This document shows positions 1 to 8,058 of a stretch of DNA of 64,000 nucleotides, one piece after another. The DNA is taken from contig NZ_JACLGO010000018.1 in the NCBI RefSeq assembly GCF_014219065.1, positions 25,307 through 89,306 of the forward strand, read 5' to 3'. The notes beneath the pieces were generated by a model that was not told the origin of the DNA, did not search any database, and saw nothing but the letters and a program-made list of their open reading frames with translations. The stretch comes from Halopseudomonas xiamenensis (lineage in GTDB: Bacteria > Pseudomonadota > Gammaproteobacteria > Pseudomonadales > Pseudomonadaceae). Within the stretch, counting starts at the first letter, position 1; every line of letters starts with the position of its first letter. The translations under genes were made by a program, and so were the position numbers.

Positions 1-853
1 TGGCGGTATAGGTGGCGCGGCGCTGGTTCAGCGGAGCCTCGAGGCCATCCTCCTGTACCACCTTGGCTTCCAGCCACCAGAAGCCGGACTGCGGCCAGGT
101 GATGGCAACCTTGCCAGCAGCATCGCTGGTCACGCTGATATCGTTCAGCTCATCGCGATGACGGATGCCACCGGGGATGACATTGACCTCGACGCCAGCA
201 GCCGGTTTGCCATCGAGCAGGAAAATGAACTCGGCGGTTTCCTCGGCGAACAGGTCGTTCGGGTGCGTGACCGGCTGCAGTTCAAGACCGCGCCCGGTGG
301 GCTTGAACACCCCGTCGGTGGGATTGCCGGAAGTGATGAACACCTCCATGCGCGACTCCATCTGGCTGATCTGCACATCCTCGGCAGTGGCCGGGATAGC
401 CTGCGCTGCGTCGGCCAGCTCACCCATCCAGCGTTGGTCCTCGCCGTTTTCCTTGTAGCGGGCGAAGTAACGTGGTGCCCCGGCGATCGCCAGCTTGTAG
501 GTACCTTTCTGGCTGAGTTCCACATCGAAGACGCTGCGGTACTTGCCCACATGGCCATTCTGCGCAGCCACTTCGCTGCCATCCGGTGCACTGATCAACA
601 GGCGATTGGCCGGGCGCGGCCGGGCTGGTGCAGCACTGGCGCGCTCCGGCGGCTGGCCAATACCTTCGAGTACCAATGGGTGGTGCTCGAAATAGAACAG
701 GTCGTTGGATATGGCGGCGTCCACGCTGACCCAGGCGCTGTCGCCGGAGACGATGGTGGTCGAGGGCAGCATCCAGGCCCGGTGTGCCTGAGCGGAGAGG
801 GGCAGGGTGACGGCGACGGCCAGCGCCGTCCAGCAGGTGAGTCGTTTGAGCAT
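1..853 (-). CDS. DUF4198 periplasmic protein, 3' end outside window
   Basis: The reading frame opens at an ATG (851-853, minus strand) and runs off the left edge without a stop, so the C-terminus is missing. The N-terminus is a clear Sec signal peptide (MLKR, hydrophobic core, cleavage near LSAQA-HRAW), and the mature protein begins with the HRAWMLP-type start common in DUF4198 proteins, which are predicted periplasmic beta-sandwich proteins often found beside metal uptake genes. It is the last visible gene of a minus-strand run that begins with the TonB-dependent receptor at 2053-4407 and continues through PepSY and DUF2271 proteins. That context suggests a role in iron or other metal uptake. 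The exact function is unknown. Confidence 0.75.
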   Translation of the reverse strand, partial: MLKRLTCWTALAVAVTLPLSAQAHRAWMLPSTTIVSGDSAWVSVDAAISNDLFYFEHHPLVLEGIGQPPERASAAPARPRPANRLLISAPDGSEVAAQNGHVGKYRSVFDVELSQKGTYKLAIAGAPRYFARYKENGEDQRWMGELADAAQAIPATAEDVQISQMESRMEVFITSGNPTDGVFKPTGRGLELQPVTHPNDLFAEETAEFIFLLDGKPAAGVEVNVIPGGIRHRDELNDISVTSDAAGKVAITWPQSGFWWLEAKVVQEDGLEAPLNQRRATYTA

Positions 854-884
854 GGTATTGTTCTCCAGGGTTGCAATGGATGAT

Positions 885-1391
885 TCAGGGTTGAATGTTC
901 AGTTGGATCTTGCCCAGTTCGCTGGTGCCGGCAGCCTGATGGCTGACCTGCTCGGTCACCGGCCAGCTGAAGGGGAGGCGGACCAGTTCGCGACCGCCCA
1001 CTTCCCGGGCAGCCTCGACCAGCAGTTGGTAGTCACCCGGCACGAGTGCTGCCAGCGCCGGGTGGTCATCGGCAAAGCGCAGGCTATGCTGGCCGACCGG
1101 GCGGGTAGCGGCGGACAAGCCGTCGATCGGCAGTTCCAGGGCACGCCCACTGCGGCGCCACCACTGGCGCATGTCCTTCAGCCATTTCTCGCCCTCACGG
1201 TCGCGCAGTTTGAGGTCGTACCAGACCGACAGGTCGGCGACGTGGCCGTTGGCGTTCTCGATCCAGATCGCCACGTAGGGACGGTGATACTCCGCCACAG
1301 CCAGGCGCGGAACCTCGACGGAGACTTCCATCTCGGCGGCGCTGACGGTGGTGATCGCTGTCGCCAGCGACAATAACAACCATTTGTGCAT
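885..1391 (-). CDS. DUF2271 periplasmic protein
   Basis: This is a 168-residue protein with a signal peptide (MHKWLLLSLATAITTVSAA) followed by a beta-rich domain typical of DUF2271, with the WYDLKLRDREGEKWL and RQWWRRSG segments in the middle. The ATG at 1389-1391 is preceded by AGGAGAAAGG at good spacing, so I chose it over the longer upstream frame, which overlaps the neighbouring gene. It lies 11 bases downstream of the PepSY protein and 31 bases upstream of the DUF4198 gene, so the three are probably co-transcribed. DUF2271 proteins recur next to PepSY membrane proteins and TonB receptors. The molecular role is not established. Confidence 0.8.
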   Translation of the reverse strand: MHKWLLLSLATAITTVSAAEMEVSVEVPRLAVAEYHRPYVAIWIENANGHVADLSVWYDLKLRDREGEKWLKDMRQWWRRSGRALELPIDGLSAATRPVGQHSLRFADDHPALAALVPGDYQLLVEAAREVGGRELVRLPFSWPVTEQVSHQAAGTSELGKIQLNIQP

Positions 1392-1402
1392 GGGCCTTTC
1401 TC

Positions 1403-1999
1403 CTAATGAATCAGCAACAGGGCAATGAGCAGGGGGATCAGCAGGCCGAGCCCGGTCACCGGCCAGGTGGCCGGTCGGGAGCGGGCCTGGCGCATGAGCA
1501 GTAGCAGGCCGGTCAGCGCGAACACTACGCAAACCGCGGCGAATACGTCGATGAACCAACTCCAGGCGGTACCGCTGTGGCGGCCTTTGTGCAGGTCGTT
1601 GGCATAGGCGATCCAGCCCCGGTCGGTGGTTTCGAAGAACAGCTCTCCGGACTCCAGGTCCAGCGTCAGCCAGGCGTCGCCGCCGGGCCTGGGCATGCCG
1701 ACATACAGCTCCGAGTCGGACCATTCCGCGGCCTGCGTTGCGAAGCGCACGCCCAGGCTGTCCTGCAGCCAGTGGTGCAGCGGGTCAGCGAGCACCTGCT
1801 GTTCGACAGCCGCCGGCAAGGTTTCCAGCAGTTCCTCCGGCAACTGCAGCTCGACGCTGCGCACCTGCGGTCTGGCCTCGATATCGCCGGCGTGATTGAG
1901 CGTGATGCCGGTCACCGCGAACAACAGCATGCCCGCCAGACAGAGTGCCGAGCTGATCCAGTGCCATTGTCGCAGGGTGCCGATCGCCAGGTGTTTCAT
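1403..1999 (-). CDS. PepSY-associated transmembrane protein
   Basis: The protein has 198 residues. It has an N-terminal membrane helix (about residues 12-35, after MKHLAIGTLRQWHW), a periplasmic PepSY-like region with the ending YANDLHKGRHSG, then two C-terminal helices separated by RQARSRPA. The HKGRHSG element just before the second helix is typical of PepSY_TM-type proteins, some of which act as membrane ferric or flavin reductase partners of siderophore uptake. It starts 53 bases after the stop of the TonB receptor and precedes DUF2271. I infer that it assists reduction or processing of the receptor's ligand; no redox motif can be confirmed by eye. Confidence 0.8.
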   Translation of the reverse strand: MKHLAIGTLRQWHWISSALCLAGMLLFAVTGITLNHAGDIEARPQVRSVELQLPEELLETLPAAVEQQVLADPLHHWLQDSLGVRFATQAAEWSDSELYVGMPRPGGDAWLTLDLESGELFFETTDRGWIAYANDLHKGRHSGTAWSWFIDVFAAVCVVFALTGLLLLMRQARSRPATWPVTGLGLLIPLLIALLLIH

Positions 2000-2052
2000 T
2001 GCCTACTCTTGTGGGTCAGGCGGCCCGGGTAGTCCCGGGCCGGGGTTGAGGG

Positions 2053-4407
2053 TCAGAACCGGTAGTTGGCTGACAGCCAGAAGCTGCGTGCCTTCTCGGT
2101 CACGTTGTAGTCATTCGAGCAGGACCAGCTGTCGTGCGCACCCAGATCGTCATAGGTCGGCTCACAGTTGCGGCCGGCCATGTTCTTGTCCAGCAGGTTG
2201 TTGACCCGACCATGCAGGGTCAGATCATCGCTGGCCTGGAAGCGCATGCCCAGGTGGTAGAGCTCATAGGACTTGTAGTACAGCTTGCGGGTGACCGGCT
2301 GCGGCCCGGCGCTGGTCGCGGTGCCGCGATAGCGCTCATCACGCAGCTCGGCAATCAACGACAGGTTCAGGCGCGGCAATACATCCCAGCTGAGCGTGCT
2401 GTTGAGCATGTGCTCGGGGGTGTTGACCAGCGGCAGGCCTTTTTGCCGACCGCTTTTCTGCTCGCTGTCGGTATAGGTGTAGTTGCCGCTCAGGCTCAGC
2501 GTCGGGATGATTTCCCAGCGCGCTGCCAGCTCGATACCTTTGGTCTCGACCTTGTCCACGTTGGTACTTTGGCTGAAGCTGTTGTAGCCCAGCTCGGCCC
2601 AACCTGGGCCGACATCCACGCAGCCCGAGGTCAGATACTTCACACCACTGGCGTTGTAACAGTTGGGAACGGCGTCGGCCGTGGCGATCTTGTCCTTGAA
2701 GTCATTGAAGAACAGCGTAGCGTTGGCGTTGAAGTTGCTCAGGTTGTCGTAATAGACCGCGACTTCATAGTTGGTACTGGTTTCCGGTTTCAGGTCGGGC
2801 GAGCCGGCCATGGGGCTGACGCCCTGGCCACCAAAACCGACGATACCGGGGAACAGCTGGTTGGGCTTGGGTGTCTTGTAGCCGGTACTGACACCACCTT
2901 TGAGCGTCCAGTTGTCCGTTGTCCGCCAGGTAAGGTAGGCACGCGGGCTGACTTCGGAGCCGAAGATGTTGTGGTCGTCGTAACGTGCGCCGTAGGTGAA
3001 GGTCAGGCTCTCGGTGAGATCCCAGTTATCCTCGGCGAACAGCGCCCATTGTTTGTGATCCTGGGTCTTGCCGGACTGGAAACCGGCGCCGTCCATGCCG
3101 AACACACCGTCTTCCATCTCGGCGAAGAAGTACTGGCCGCCGATGGTGAAGTGGTGGTTGCCGATCGAGCTGGCCAGCTTGGTATCGAAGATGGTGTTGC
3201 GAATCTCCAGCTCGCGCCGATCACGCGGCAGGAAGGCACTGCCCAACTGGGCGCGCAGCTCGTCGGTCAGTACCGGTGAGGTGACGCCCTGGTCTGCCGC
3301 GGCCTGATCCCAGATGGCCTGCAGGTCGCTGCGCTCCTGCACGGTCAACGGCAGGGAGCGTCCCAGGTTGTTGCTGGTGCTGCGGGTCAGGCTGGTGGTA
3401 CTGGTGCCGAAGTTCCAGCGCCCGGTATGGGCCAGGACGAATTGCTCACGCTCCACCCGTTGATACTCCGAGTAACCAACCCGCGGCTGGATGATCCCAC
3501 GGCTGGCCCGCCAGAGACTCTCAACGGAGTCCAGTGTGCCGGTCTGGCCCTCGGTATTGTCGTAACGTTGCTTGGCGACGTCGTATTCGAACTGGAAGTC
3601 ATGGTCCTCCAGCGGCGTGAGGTTCAGGGTAAAGCCGGCGTTCCAGTTCTTGGCGGCGACGATTTTCTTGTCACCGAAGCTGCCAGTGTCTTCAAAGAGG
3701 CTGCCGTCACCATTGACCAGGGTGCCTACGCTATAACCCGGATCACTCTGCTCGCGATCGTACAGGCTGGCACGCAGCCCGAGGCCGAGCAGACCCTTGA
3801 TCAGCGGACCGCTGGCGAACACATCGGTCTTGCGGTCGTCACCAAACTGCGAATCCTCCTGGAATGTCAGCCCGTGACTGATGGAGCCGCCCCAGTTGTC
3901 CTGTACCTTGCGGGTGATGATGTTGATCACTCCACCCATGGCATCGGCACCGTACAGGGTGGACATCGGTCCGCGGATCACCTCGATGCGTTCGATCGCG
4001 TCCATCGATGGCATGTACATGAACTGGCTGTTGCCGAAGTTGTTCGGCCCGATATCACCGATGTCGCTCTGCCGGCGACCATCGATCAGTACCAGGGTGT
4101 AGTCCTTCGGCAGGCCGCGCATGGTGATGCTGATATTGCCGTTCTTGTCCAGATCGGCACCCACATCGACACCTTCGACGTCGCGTAATGCGTCGGCGAG
4201 CCCTGCGTAGGGTCTACTCTGCAGCTGCTCGCGACTGATCACGCTGATACTGGCTGGGGCGTCGGTGAGTTTCTGTTCGAAACCGGTGGCCGATACGACG
4301 GTGACGTCCGGCAGCTGCACCGGATTTTCATTGGCCAATGCAATACAGCTCGCCAGCAGCGCCATGCCGCCTATGAGCTGGGAGGGTAGGGAGGTGTTGA
4401 TCGACAA
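2053..4407 (-). CDS. TonB-dependent outer-membrane receptor (CirA/FepA-like)
   Basis: This 784-residue outer-membrane receptor has a signal peptide, a TonB box region (LPDVTVVSATGFEQ), a plug domain (about 50-165, with RGPMSTLYGADAMGGVINII) and a 22-strand barrel ending in the aromatic terminus FWLSANYRF. It should import a ferric siderophore or similar chelate using TonB energy. The start is a TTG (4405-4407) with a perfect AAGGAG seven to eight bases upstream; no better ATG exists. A Fur-box-like sequence lies 56 bases upstream. The plug is very similar to that of the receptor at 4620-6866 (shared GFEQK-TDAPASISVIS), indicating tandem duplication followed by divergence of the barrel. The ligand cannot be deduced. 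Confidence 0.92.
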   Translation of the reverse strand: MSINTSLPSQLIGGMALLASCIALANENPVQLPDVTVVSATGFEQKLTDAPASISVISREQLQSRPYAGLADALRDVEGVDVGADLDKNGNISITMRGLPKDYTLVLIDGRRQSDIGDIGPNNFGNSQFMYMPSMDAIERIEVIRGPMSTLYGADAMGGVINIITRKVQDNWGGSISHGLTFQEDSQFGDDRKTDVFASGPLIKGLLGLGLRASLYDREQSDPGYSVGTLVNGDGSLFEDTGSFGDKKIVAAKNWNAGFTLNLTPLEDHDFQFEYDVAKQRYDNTEGQTGTLDSVESLWRASRGIIQPRVGYSEYQRVEREQFVLAHTGRWNFGTSTTSLTRSTSNNLGRSLPLTVQERSDLQAIWDQAAADQGVTSPVLTDELRAQLGSAFLPRDRRELEIRNTIFDTKLASSIGNHHFTIGGQYFFAEMEDGVFGMDGAGFQSGKTQDHKQWALFAEDNWDLTESLTFTYGARYDDHNIFGSEVSPRAYLTWRTTDNWTLKGGVSTGYKTPKPNQLFPGIVGFGGQGVSPMAGSPDLKPETSTNYEVAVYYDNLSNFNANATLFFNDFKDKIATADAVPNCYNASGVKYLTSGCVDVGPGWAELGYNSFSQSTNVDKVETKGIELAARWEIIPTLSLSGNYTYTDSEQKSGRQKGLPLVNTPEHMLNSTLSWDVLPRLNLSLIAELRDERYRGTATSAGPQPVTRKLYYKSYELYHLGMRFQASDDLTLHGRVNNLLDKNMAGRNCEPTYDDLGAHDSWSCSNDYNVTEKARSFWLSANYRF

Positions 4408-4462
4408 GGTAGCGCTCCTTCTATGCTCTTTTTGGAAACTCCAGTGTGATCATCACGCTAAT

Positions 4463-4481
4463 CTAAATCGTTATCATTATT
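4463..4481. promoter_or_regulatory. Fur-box-like operator
   Basis: On the minus strand this reads AATAATGATAACGATTTAG, matching about 13 of 19 positions of the Fur consensus GATAATGATAATCATTATC. It lies 56 bases upstream of the TTG start of the receptor at 2053-4407. This implies iron repression of the receptor-PepSY-DUF2271-DUF4198 run. Confidence 0.65.
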
Positions 4482-4573
4482 GTTGGCGGGCAGAAGTATA
4501 AAGAGTCGGCGACAAAAGCGCCATACTCTTTGGCTGATTGAGGAGGAAATATTTATCGGTCAGAAGAGGAGAT

Positions 4574-4605
4574 AAAAAATACCCCGGAAAAAGTCTGGGG
4601 TATTT
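4574..4605 (-). terminator. Rho-independent terminator of the second TonB receptor
   Basis: On the minus strand AAATACCCC pairs with GGGGTATTT around an 11-base loop and is followed by TTTA. It begins 14 bases past the stop codon of the receptor gene at 4620, so that gene is probably transcribed separately from the one at 2053. Confidence 0.75.
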
Positions 4606-4619
4606 GGAGAAACGGAATA

Positions 4620-6866
4620 TCAGAAGTCGACTGTGGCAGAGAGCCAGAGACGGCGGCCTTCTTCCAATGTTCCTGTAGTGGACTGGGCTGAATGCGTATA
4701 GTGCGATGCCCATCCGGTGTTCGTACCAGCACCAGTCGTATATTGGTAGATACCGCCGTCCAGGAAGTCCTTGTCGAACAGGTTGTAGATAGTGGCATTT
4801 AGAGTGACATTATCCGAGGCGCGGAATGACCCACCCAGATGAAACACTTCATAAGCCTTGAGATCACCCACCTGGCTCTGGACAGCCTGATTTTCCTGAC
4901 TCAGGTTCTGATACAGGTTGGTAAAGCGGTCACGCTTACCACGATATTCCCCTTTGAACCAAAGTTCCAGGCGATCACTTGCACTCCAGTTCAGACTGGC
5001 GTTGAGCATGTGCTTGGGAGTATTGGTGAACGCCGCCCCCTTGTCTGCACCACTCTTTTGCTCGCTGTCGGTGTAAGTGTAGTTTGCATTCAACTTCCAG
5101 GCCGGGGCGAACTGCCAGCCACCAGCCAACTCGATCCCTTTGGTGACAGCCTCGTCTACGTTGATCAAAGGTGAGCAGCCCGGGTTGGGAGTACCGTTGG
5201 TAGTCTCGTTACCGAGGCACAACGGATGGTCGATAATCAGCGGTCCGCTGGCGATCTTGTCCTTGAACTTATTGTGGAACAGAGTGGCGTTGGCATTAAA
5301 GCCCGCCAGGTTGTCGTAATAAACGCCGAACTCGGTATTGGTGCTGGTCTCCGGGTCAAGGTCCGGATTACCTACGGTTACCGCACGCCCTTGGGCGGTA
5401 ATACCATTGATACCGTTATGCAGGTCATTCAGGTCCGGCGTCTTGTAGCCTCGGCTGACACCACCTTTCAGTGTCCAGCTGTCGGTCGCGTTCCACACCA
5501 GGTAAGCCCGCGGGCTGACGTTCCCACCAAAACTTTCGTGATCGTCGTAACGCACTCCCAAAGTCAGCGCAAGATCATCACGCAGGCGCCATTCGTCCTC
5601 CGAGAACAGCGCCCAGGAGGTCTGCTCGAAATCGGTGCCGGCAATATCATCGGTCATTTCAGCCTTCCACCACTGGCCACCGACAGTGAGAATATGCGCA
5701 TCACCAACTGGGGCAACCAGCTTGCTGTCCAGGACCAGATTGGTCGTTTCCAGCTTGCGATCATCACCGACTGTCGCCCAAGGCGCCGCCGGCAGGGGAG
5801 TTCCGATATCACCGCCAGCGCTGCGGCCAGGGATGGTACGCCCAAGGGTCTCGGTGGTGTTATGCATCAGACTGCTGTCCAGCACCCCGAAGCCCAACCG
5901 ACCAGTATGGGTAAGCGCGACCTGCTCGCGCTCGAAGCGCAGCTCGTCCTTATACCCATGGGCGGTAGGCGCATCCGCTGCGCACCCACCGGTTGCACTG
6001 CCGGTGGCCTTGCCGTCCAGATTACCCAACTGACAGTCATCATTGTCGTAGACCTGGCGGCCACGCTCAAAGTCCAGGGCAAAATCATGGTTTTCATGCG
6101 GAGTGAGGGTGAGGCGGGCGCCAACCGTGTTGTTACGGCCTTCAACCGGCGCTGCACCACGCTTGCTGACGGTGCTGTCGTTATCGAAACTCAGATCCGA
6201 GGCGCTGCGGTCATACAGGCTGCCGCGTACTGCCAACCCCATCAGCCCCTCAATCAAAGGGCCACTGGCATACAGACTGACCTTGCTGGCATCGCCATAA
6301 TCACGGTTTTCCTGGAAGGTATGATCCAGGCTGATCGAACCAGCCCACTCGCTGGAGACTTTCTTGGTAATGATGTTGACCACACCACCCATGGCGTCGG
6401 AGCCGTAGAGAGTGGACATTGGGCCGCGGATTACCTCGATACGCTCAATGGCAGACATCGGCGGCATGAAGCTGGTGGAGGTTTCGTTGAAGCCGTTGGG
6501 AGTCACATTGCCAGCCGCGTTCTGGCGACGACCGTCAATCAGGATCAGCGTATATTGGCTCGGCATACCGCGGATGCTGATATTCAAACCACCGGTCTTG
6601 CCTGTACCTTGTCGAACATCGATGCCTTCCACATCTTCCAGCGCCTGGGCCAGGTTGCCGTAGCGTTTGCGTTGCAGATCTTCCTGACTGATAACGCTGA
6701 TACTGGCCGGCGCATCGGTGATCTTCTGCTCGAAGCCGGAAGCGGTAACGACGGTATCCGCCAATCGAACCGATTCCTGGTTGGCCATTGCTACGCTGGT
6801 GGCCAACAGGGCCAGGGTGCCGGCAACAGTCCGGTGGACGGTCAGGGCAGGGTGGTTCCGCGACAT
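4620..6866 (-). CDS. TonB-dependent outer-membrane receptor, paralogue
   Basis: This receptor has 748 residues. It has a signal peptide (MSRNHPAL... SVAMA), a plug with RGPMSTLYGSDAMGGVVNII, then a barrel ending LWLSATVDF. I chose the ATG at 6864-6866 because AAAGGAG lies correctly upstream; an alternative ATG 18 bases earlier would place that Shine-Dalgarno inside the gene. It is a close paralogue of the downstream receptor gene, with best conservation in the plug and in the GGVSRGYKTP barrel element. A strong Fur-box-like site precedes it and a terminator follows it. Expected substrate: a ferric siderophore, identity unknown. Codon and base usage are somewhat more AT-rich than in the paralogue. 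Confidence 0.92.
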   Translation of the reverse strand: MSRNHPALTVHRTVAGTLALLATSVAMANQESVRLADTVVTASGFEQKITDAPASISVISQEDLQRKRYGNLAQALEDVEGIDVRQGTGKTGGLNISIRGMPSQYTLILIDGRRQNAAGNVTPNGFNETSTSFMPPMSAIERIEVIRGPMSTLYGSDAMGGVVNIITKKVSSEWAGSISLDHTFQENRDYGDASKVSLYASGPLIEGLMGLAVRGSLYDRSASDLSFDNDSTVSKRGAAPVEGRNNTVGARLTLTPHENHDFALDFERGRQVYDNDDCQLGNLDGKATGSATGGCAADAPTAHGYKDELRFEREQVALTHTGRLGFGVLDSSLMHNTTETLGRTIPGRSAGGDIGTPLPAAPWATVGDDRKLETTNLVLDSKLVAPVGDAHILTVGGQWWKAEMTDDIAGTDFEQTSWALFSEDEWRLRDDLALTLGVRYDDHESFGGNVSPRAYLVWNATDSWTLKGGVSRGYKTPDLNDLHNGINGITAQGRAVTVGNPDLDPETSTNTEFGVYYDNLAGFNANATLFHNKFKDKIASGPLIIDHPLCLGNETTNGTPNPGCSPLINVDEAVTKGIELAGGWQFAPAWKLNANYTYTDSEQKSGADKGAAFTNTPKHMLNASLNWSASDRLELWFKGEYRGKRDRFTNLYQNLSQENQAVQSQVGDLKAYEVFHLGGSFRASDNVTLNATIYNLFDKDFLDGGIYQYTTGAGTNTGWASHYTHSAQSTTGTLEEGRRLWLSATVDF

Positions 6867-6937
6867 GTATTGCTCCTTTTCCACGCATTGCCCTTTACAG
6901 ATGCCAATGCGTGGTCCAATTGTTAGTATTCGCCATT

Positions 6938-6956
6938 GATAACAATTATCATTGTT
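6938..6956. promoter_or_regulatory. Fur-box-like operator
   Basis: On the minus strand AACAATGATAATTGTTATC matches about 15 of 19 positions of the Fur consensus and contains ATGATAAT followed by TTATC. It sits 72 bases upstream of the receptor start at 6866, an expected place for iron repression. Confidence 0.75.
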
Positions 6957-7057
6957 CGCGGAATGGTACAGAGCGGTCGGAAAAGTTCAACGCAAACCCA
7001 GCAGCGGCGCGGGAAAATGTTTTGCAAATTATGTAAAGAGGGGCCGCCGGCAGCCAT

Positions 7058-7075
7058 GCCGCCCTGGCGGGCGGC
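7058..7075 (-). terminator. Possible terminator hairpin after ppsR
   Basis: GCCGCCC and GGGCGGC form a GC-only stem with a 4-base loop 7 bases after the ppsR stop. It lacks a clear T-run on the minus strand (CCCCTCTTTA follows at a distance), so it may be a weak or Rho-assisted end. Confidence 0.35.
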
Positions 7076-7081
7076 GTAAGC

Positions 7082-7900
7082 TCACTTGAGCCGGCGCTCG
7101 ATTCCCATGTGCACCAGGATCTTGGCGGAGATTTCCTCTACCGAGAAATGCGTCGAGTTGATGTGCGGGATGTTCTCGCGGCGGAACAGGTTCTCCACCT
7201 CGCGAATCTCGAACTCGCACTGGGCGAAACTGGCGTAGCGGCTGTTGGGGCGACGTTCATTGCGGATGCTGGCCAGGCGTTCGGCATCGATGGTCAGGCC
7301 GAACAGCTTGTGCTTGTGCGGTTTGAGCGCAACGGGCAGTTGCAGGCTTTCCATGTCATCGTCGGTCAGCGGGTAGTTGGCCGCACGAATGCCATATTGC
7401 AGTGCCATATAAAGGCAGGAGGGCGTTTTGCCGCAGCGGGAGACACCGACCAGGATGATATCCGCCTCCTTGTAGTGGTGGGTGCGGGCGCCATCGTCGT
7501 TGTCCATGGCGAAATGCACCGCCTCTATACGGTCCTGGTAGTTGCTGTTGTGCTGGATGGAATGGGATTTGCCAACCGAATATGACGAGCCGGCACCCAG
7601 CTCCTGCTCCAGCGGGGCAAGGAAAGTGGAGAAGATATCGATGATGTAACCCTGGGACTGGGTCAGCTCCTGATGGATGTCGCGATTGACCACCGTTTCG
7701 AAAATGATCGGTGGCTGACCATCTGCCTCGGCAGCGGCATTGATTTGTTGTACCATGTCCCGCGCTTTTTCCACGGTATCCACATAGGGCCGCAGCAGCT
7801 TGCTGAACTGGATGTTCTCGAATTGAGAGAGCAGGCTCTGGCCAAGCGTCTCGGCAGTGATACCGGTACCATCGGAAATGAAAAAAGCAGTGCGTTTCAT
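7082..7900 (-). CDS. ppsR: PEP synthase regulatory protein (kinase/pyrophosphorylase)
   Basis: PpsR, 272 residues, is a bifunctional enzyme (DUF299 family). It inactivates PEP synthase by ADP-dependent phosphorylation of a threonine and reactivates it by Pi-dependent dephosphorylation. The N-terminus [20 protein letters not shown] is diagnostic, and the nucleotide-binding loop GVSRCGKT is at residues 152-159. The length equals that of typical pseudomonad PpsR. The ATG at 7898-7900 fits the family N-terminus; an upstream in-frame extension has no support. It is divergent from its target gene ppsA across 158 bases, the usual pseudomonad arrangement. Confidence 0.97.
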   Translation of the reverse strand: MKRTAFFISDGTGITAETLGQSLLSQFENIQFSKLLRPYVDTVEKARDMVQQINAAAEADGQPPIIFETVVNRDIHQELTQSQGYIIDIFSTFLAPLEQELGAGSSYSVGKSHSIQHNSNYQDRIEAVHFAMDNDDGARTHHYKEADIILVGVSRCGKTPSCLYMALQYGIRAANYPLTDDDMESLQLPVALKPHKHKLFGLTIDAERLASIRNERRPNSRYASFAQCEFEIREVENLFRRENIPHINSTHFSVEEISAKILVHMGIERRLK

Positions 7901-8058
7901 GCGCGAAGCCTTAAAATATCGGAATTTTACTGAGGGCGGTGATCCTGCCCCTTTATTTGAGTAAGCGTCGAAGTGGCATTGTCGCGTATTTGTGACTTGC
8001 AGACCAGACGGCAAAGCCGGCGCTGCCTCCCTATTCATTGATTGACGGAGAGATCACC

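Noticed and set aside
158..883. 241-codon plus-strand frame at the left edge
   Set aside because: The minus-strand frame encodes a clean signal peptide and a DUF4198 protein; the plus frame is its shadow.
5226..6926. 566-codon plus-strand frame opposite the second TonB receptor
   Set aside because: Receptor identity on the minus strand is certain, and the frame has no domain of its own.
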